Source: an uncultured Bacteroidales bacterium
Lineage (GTDB): Bacteria; Bacteroidota; Bacteroidia; Bacteroidales; UBA932
Assembly (NCBI GenBank): GCA_905235085.1
Contig: CAJOKD010000021.1
Coordinates: 1-64,000, forward strand
DNA: 64,000 bases
Direction of reading: 5' to 3'
Position 1 is the stretch's first letter. Each line of letters opens with the position of its first letter. Below, in pieces: positions 61,679 to 64,000 of this stretch. The notes under the pieces were generated by a model, which was not told where the DNA came from, ran no database searches, and saw only the letters and a list, made by a program, of their open reading frames with translations. Made by a program: the position numbers and the translations under genes.

Positions 61679-61696
61679 CGGGCCATAAAAGGACTG

Positions 61697-61727
61697 CAAA
61701 AATAGGAATTTTCCGATAATCCGCAAA
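61697..61727 (-). promoter_or_regulatory. promoter of rplU-rpmA
   Basis: TTTG (61727-61724), 19 bases, TATTTTTG (61704-61697) on the minus strand is a full match to the consensus. It overlaps nothing but the intergenic space after the sir2 stop (61734). Confidence 0.8.
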
Positions 61728-61733
61728 ATTATT

Positions 61734-62447
61734 TTACGAATTCTCTTTCAGCATCTTGACGAAGGTTTCCATACCCTTCGTAGCCACCTCCCTGATGTGG
61801 GTGATCCGGCTGTCGTAAACGGCCACCTCCTCCGGATCGATCAGGTACACCGGGACACCGTTCCTGGCATAGCGGTACAGCCCTGCGGCCGGATACACGT
61901 TCAGGGAGGTTCCGACTATGAGCATAATGTCTGCCGCCTGAACTATGTTGATAGCCTTCTCGATATTCGGGACAGCCTCTCCGAAGAATACTATATGCGG
62001 CCTCAGCTGGCTGCCGTTCGGAGCAAGGTCACCGATATTGACTTCATCATATCCCACATCTATCACTTCCTTGCAGGAATAGTTCCTGTCGTATATCCCG
62101 TCTTCGGGACGCACCTTGGTGGCTTCTCCGTGAAGATGGAGCACCCTGGAGCTGCCCGCCCTCTCGTGGAGGTTGTCCACGTTCTGGGTGATCACCGTCA
62201 CGTCATATTCCTCTTCCAGGGCTGCTATCGCCAAGTGCGCTGCATTCGGCTTCACCTGGGAAAGCTGCTTGCGCAACTGGTTGTAGAAACCCAGCACCAG
62301 AGGCCTGTTGCGGTACCATCCTTCAATGGAAGCGACCTCCTGCGGGTCATATTCACCCCAGAGTCCGTTGTTGCCCCGGAAAGTGCTCAATCCGCTTTCC
62401 GCACTGACTCCGGCGCCGGTCAGGACGGCGATCCTAAGCTTAGCCAT
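61734..62447 (-). CDS. NAD-dependent protein deacylase, sirtuin class III-like
   Basis: A 237-residue sirtuin with GAGVSAESGLSTFRG (Gly12 onward), TQNVDNLHERAG and the catalytic His in VLHLHGE. The NAD-binding fold continues with VGTSLNVYPAAGL and IDPEEV. The zinc-binding cysteines of larger sirtuins are not seen, and a YxxR-type acyl-pocket signature (compare FYNQLRKQL) is spaced differently. So a deacylase of the CobB type is likely, but acyl preference is open. It starts 4 bases after the ATPase gene and is coupled to it. It is probably cytoplasmic and removes acetyl or acyl groups from lysines. Confidence 0.88.
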   Translation of the reverse strand: MAKLRIAVLTGAGVSAESGLSTFRGNNGLWGEYDPQEVASIEGWYRNRPLVLGFYNQLRKQLSQVKPNAAHLAIAALEEEYDVTVITQNVDNLHERAGSSRVLHLHGEATKVRPEDGIYDRNYSCKEVIDVGYDEVNIGDLAPNGSQLRPHIVFFGEAVPNIEKAINIVQAADIMLIVGTSLNVYPAAGLYRYARNGVPVYLIDPEEVAVYDSRITHIREVATKGMETFVKMLKENS

Positions 62448-62451
62448 ATCC

Positions 62452-63606
62452 TTAGTTTTTCTTGAAATAATAATTCTTCAGCCAATATTCGAACAGAGGG
62501 TCCAGAAGTACCGGGCGTTCCTCTTCCCCGACGAAGGTTATGATCTCCTTCTTCATCAATGCGTCCTTGAGCCTGCGAACGTTCGCCGACGAATTGAGGG
62601 AATACTTCCTGATGACTTCCGAGGTGCTGAACTTCGTGTAGCCGTCGATTATAGCCTTCAGCAGGCTGACCTGGAAAGAGGTCAGGTCGCTCACCATAGC
62701 GACGAAACGGCCGCGGTTGATGGCGAGTATGGTCTCGAGGGCCTCCAGAAGGACCGGCTCCATTATATAACCCTTCGAAAGGGCATCGCATATCGAGGTG
62801 AAATGATTGATATAGAACAGGTTGCACTTGAACAGGCGGCAAGCTCCGCTGATCAGGTCCCTGTCTATGACCTTGCCGCTTGCAAGGAATCCCTTGATGA
62901 TATGCTCCACTATTACGCGCTCATCCACCTTGCTGAGTTTCAGGTGCTCCACCCTCCTATAGAAGAAATGGCGCCTGACGAAAATGTCCGCCATCGCATT
63001 GACCTGCGAACCCAGGAATATGTAGGAGAAGTTATTGACTCCTGCCACGCGCATTTCATCCATCACCTGCTCCATCATCTTGAAGACCTTCTCCCCGTCC
63101 TCGGTAAGGTCGAGGTTCTGGAATTCCTCGATGATCAGGAACATCTTGTCGCTGCGGCCGCTGGCGAGCCTGTAAGGGAGCCTCAGGACAGCCCTGAGGT
63201 CATCGTCATCCAGGTCCCAGTTCGTGGACAATATGGTGTCGGTGTCAGAGAATGCCTTCCTGTCAAAGACGAAATGGGTTCCGGAAAGATACTTCGTAAC
63301 GACCTGTTCATACTCGTTGGGAGTGGAAGCTACCAGACGGATCACGGCCGCTCCGAGCCTCCTGACGAAAGCCTCGTTAGTGCGGATGTCCAGGGCGGTT
63401 ATATCCGCTGTAGTGAACTTCAGGCCGGATACCCTGAGTTTCGTCATCACCTGGTGGACGATGGACTTCTTCCCCGCTCCGTATGGCTCCCAGATTGCGA
63501 CGTTCTCGCTCTGGCTCAAGAGGTTGCCGAGAATGGTACAGTCTTCTTTCCGGCCGATGAAATGCTGGCCGGTGACATATTTATTGTACAAAAACGGGCC
63601 GTCCAT
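62452..63606 (-). CDS. ORC/Cdc6-like AAA ATPase, unknown function
   Basis: A 384-residue protein. The Walker A motif is EPYGAGKKS near residue 41-49 and Walker B is MFLIIEEFQNL near 164. Sensor-1-like SYIFLGSQVNAM lies near 205, and arginines follow in the lid. The C-terminal part has winged-helix-like sequence (VSLLKAIIDGYTKFSTSEVIRKYSLNSSANVRRLKDALMKKEII). The layout is that of archaeal-type ATPases common in Bacteroidetes. Its role is unknown. It begins divergently from rpsU, with a promoter element in the shared 85-base interval, and is followed 4 bases on by the sirtuin gene, so the two may work together. Confidence 0.8.
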   Translation of the reverse strand: MDGPFLYNKYVTGQHFIGRKEDCTILGNLLSQSENVAIWEPYGAGKKSIVHQVMTKLRVSGLKFTTADITALDIRTNEAFVRRLGAAVIRLVASTPNEYEQVVTKYLSGTHFVFDRKAFSDTDTILSTNWDLDDDDLRAVLRLPYRLASGRSDKMFLIIEEFQNLDLTEDGEKVFKMMEQVMDEMRVAGVNNFSYIFLGSQVNAMADIFVRRHFFYRRVEHLKLSKVDERVIVEHIIKGFLASGKVIDRDLISGACRLFKCNLFYINHFTSICDALSKGYIMEPVLLEALETILAINRGRFVAMVSDLTSFQVSLLKAIIDGYTKFSTSEVIRKYSLNSSANVRRLKDALMKKEIITFVGEEERPVLLDPLFEYWLKNYYFKKN

Positions 63607-63623
63607 AGAAATAACATTTTTGT

Positions 63624-63656
63624 TTTGACAAAATTAAGAAATTTTTCATATCTTTG
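63624..63656 (+). promoter_or_regulatory. promoter of rpsU
   Basis: TTTG (63624-63627), 21 bases, TATCTTTG (63649-63656). Spacing is slightly long. It overlaps the divergent -7 element TAATTTTG of the ATPase gene. Confidence 0.6.
63629..63636 (-). promoter_or_regulatory. candidate -7 element for the ATPase-sir2 operon
   Basis: TAATTTTG on the minus strand fits TAnnTTTG; leader about 16-18 bases to the ATG at 63606. It lies inside the spacer of the rpsU promoter. Confidence 0.45.
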
Positions 63657-63670
63657 CACCCGCTTAAGAA

Positions 63671-63680
63671 AAAGGAGGTG
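63671..63680 (+). promoter_or_regulatory. extended Shine-Dalgarno site of rpsU (AAAGGAGGTG)
   Basis: Ten consecutive bases match the complement of the conserved 16S 3' end (CACCUCCUUU). The GGAGG core ends 12 bases before the ATG at 63692, longer than usual. Almost no other gene in the window has an SD site this strong. Bacteroidetes ribosomes hide their anti-SD with the help of bS21, and a strong SD on rpsU is expected if bS21 controls its own synthesis. Confidence 0.85.
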
Positions 63681-63691
63681 GTAATTTAGTT

Positions 63692-63886
63692 ATGATCATA
63701 GTTCCAATCAAAGAAGGCGAGAACATCGAGCGCGCCCTGAAGAAATTCAAGAGGAAGTTCGAAAAGACCGGTGCTATCCGTGAGCTTCGCGCCCGCAAGA
63801 ACTTCGAGAAGCCTTCCGTAAAGAAGAGAGCTGCGAAGATGAAGGCGATCTATGTCCAGCACCTCAGAACGATGGAGGAGCAGTAA
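63692..63886 (+). CDS. rpsU: 30S ribosomal protein bS21
   Basis: A 64-residue basic protein: MIIVPIKEGENIERALKKFKRKFEKTGAIRELRARKNFEKPSVKKRAAK, the bS21 pattern. In Bacteroidetes bS21 lies by the 3' end of 16S rRNA and helps mask the anti-SD. The gene has a promoter at 63624 and the extended SD at 63671. If bS21 is scarce, the anti-SD becomes free and the SD on rpsU mRNA is used; this feedback is inferred from published structural work, not from this sequence alone. A weak hairpin follows the stop. Confidence 0.95.
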   Translation: MIIVPIKEGENIERALKKFKRKFEKTGAIRELRARKNFEKPSVKKRAAKMKAIYVQHLRTMEEQ

Positions 63887-63892
63887 TCCTGC

Positions 63893-63907
63893 TGCCGGAC
63901 CCCGGCA
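63893..63907 (+). terminator. weak hairpin after rpsU
   Basis: TGCCGG-ACC-CCGGCA lies 6 bases after the rpsU stop. The T-tract is poor (ATTCCATCTTC), so efficient termination is doubtful. Confidence 0.35.
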
Positions 63908-63920
63908 ATTCCATCTTCAA

Positions 63921-63952
63921 TTTGGCAGTTTGATATATTAATACTATATTAG
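63921..63952 (+). promoter_or_regulatory. candidate promoter of tRNA-Val(GAC)
   Basis: TTTG (63921-63924), 20 bases, TATATTAG (63945-63952). The -7 element departs from TAnnTTTG at one base. Confidence 0.35.
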
Positions 63953-63962
63953 CAGTCCAAAC

Positions 63963-64000
63963 GAGGGCTTAGCTCAGTTGGTTTAGAGCGCTTGCTTGAC
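63963..64000 (+). tRNA. tRNA-Val (anticodon GAC), 5' part, cut by the window edge
   Basis: The last 38 bases begin a tRNA. The acceptor strand is GAGGGCT, then TA, the D-arm GCTC...GAGC, base G, the anticodon stem strand CTTGC and the loop TTGAC, giving anticodon GAC (GTC/GTT codons). The 3' half lies outside, so the acceptor pairing is untested. Confidence 0.75.

Overview
The window looks like a chromosomal segment of a gut-type Bacteroidales bacterium, probably outside the genus Bacteroides itself. The evidence is the many Bacteroidetes promoters (TTTG or TTG, about 19 bases, TAnnTTTG), the near absence of Shine-Dalgarno sites, and the gene content: an N-glycan mannosidase pair (GH125 and GH92), a TonB-receptor-like outer-membrane barrel, paired DUF3857 proteins, a DUF3575/DUF3868 pair, Fe-S fumarase, PPDK, PIN-PhoH and a PASTA-rluD pair. 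Coding sequence is moderately GC-rich. One islet near 44.4-45.5 kb is clearly AT-richer.

Layout, left to right. 0-0.2 kb: promoter and leader of what is probably an rRNA operon running off the left edge. 0.2-3.5 kb: DMT-type transporter and groES-groEL (minus). 3.5-11.3 kb: alpha-2-macroglobulin and pbpC (plus), an envelope protection and repair pair. 11.3-14.6 kb: DUF3575, DUF3868/OmpA, M48 peptidase and a decayed beta-helix gene (minus). 14.6-18.5 kb: two DUF3857/transglutaminase-like proteins, one with its catalytic residues replaced. 18.6 kb: tRNA-Val(TAC). 18.7-25.3 kb: folC and a second macroglobulin without thioester. 25.4-31.8 kb: PurL-like protein, PhoH, PPDK, esterase. 31.8-33.8 kb: PspC-PadR-PspC stress module. 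34-37.6 kb: GH125-GH92. 37.6-42 kb: S41 protease, prfB with its programmed frameshift, fumarase. 42.1-44.4 kb: murI-pncB. 44.4-45.5 kb: degenerate AT-rich islet with an HUH-transposase-like gene. 45.5-47.9 kb: xseA-xseB-msrA/fRMsr. 47.9-53.5 kb: engB, prs, a small Cys-rich protein, der, lysE-type exporter, PASTA protein, rluD. 53.5-64 kb: outer-membrane barrel, phosphoesterase, class II aldolase, serS-ruvC, rplU-rpmA, an ATPase-sir2 pair, rpsU, and the start of tRNA-Val(GAC).

Three themes stand out. First, translation control: prfB keeps a full RF2 +1 frameshift site, and rpsU has a ten-base anti-SD match in a genome that otherwise seems to avoid SD sites. Second, four other genes (macroglobulin, DUF3868/OmpA, msrA-fRMsr, xseA) are split by one-base frame changes; these may be assembly errors, real mutations, or in xseA a coupled split gene. 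Third, the genome is tightly packed: several convergent pairs share their stop codons and several divergent promoters overlap. I see no CRISPR array, prophage, intact insertion sequence or replication origin. Nothing here is convincingly a wholly new system. The best leads are the rpsU/prfB pair, the MsrA-fRMsr fusion, the split xseA and the degenerate PurL-like protein next to phoH.
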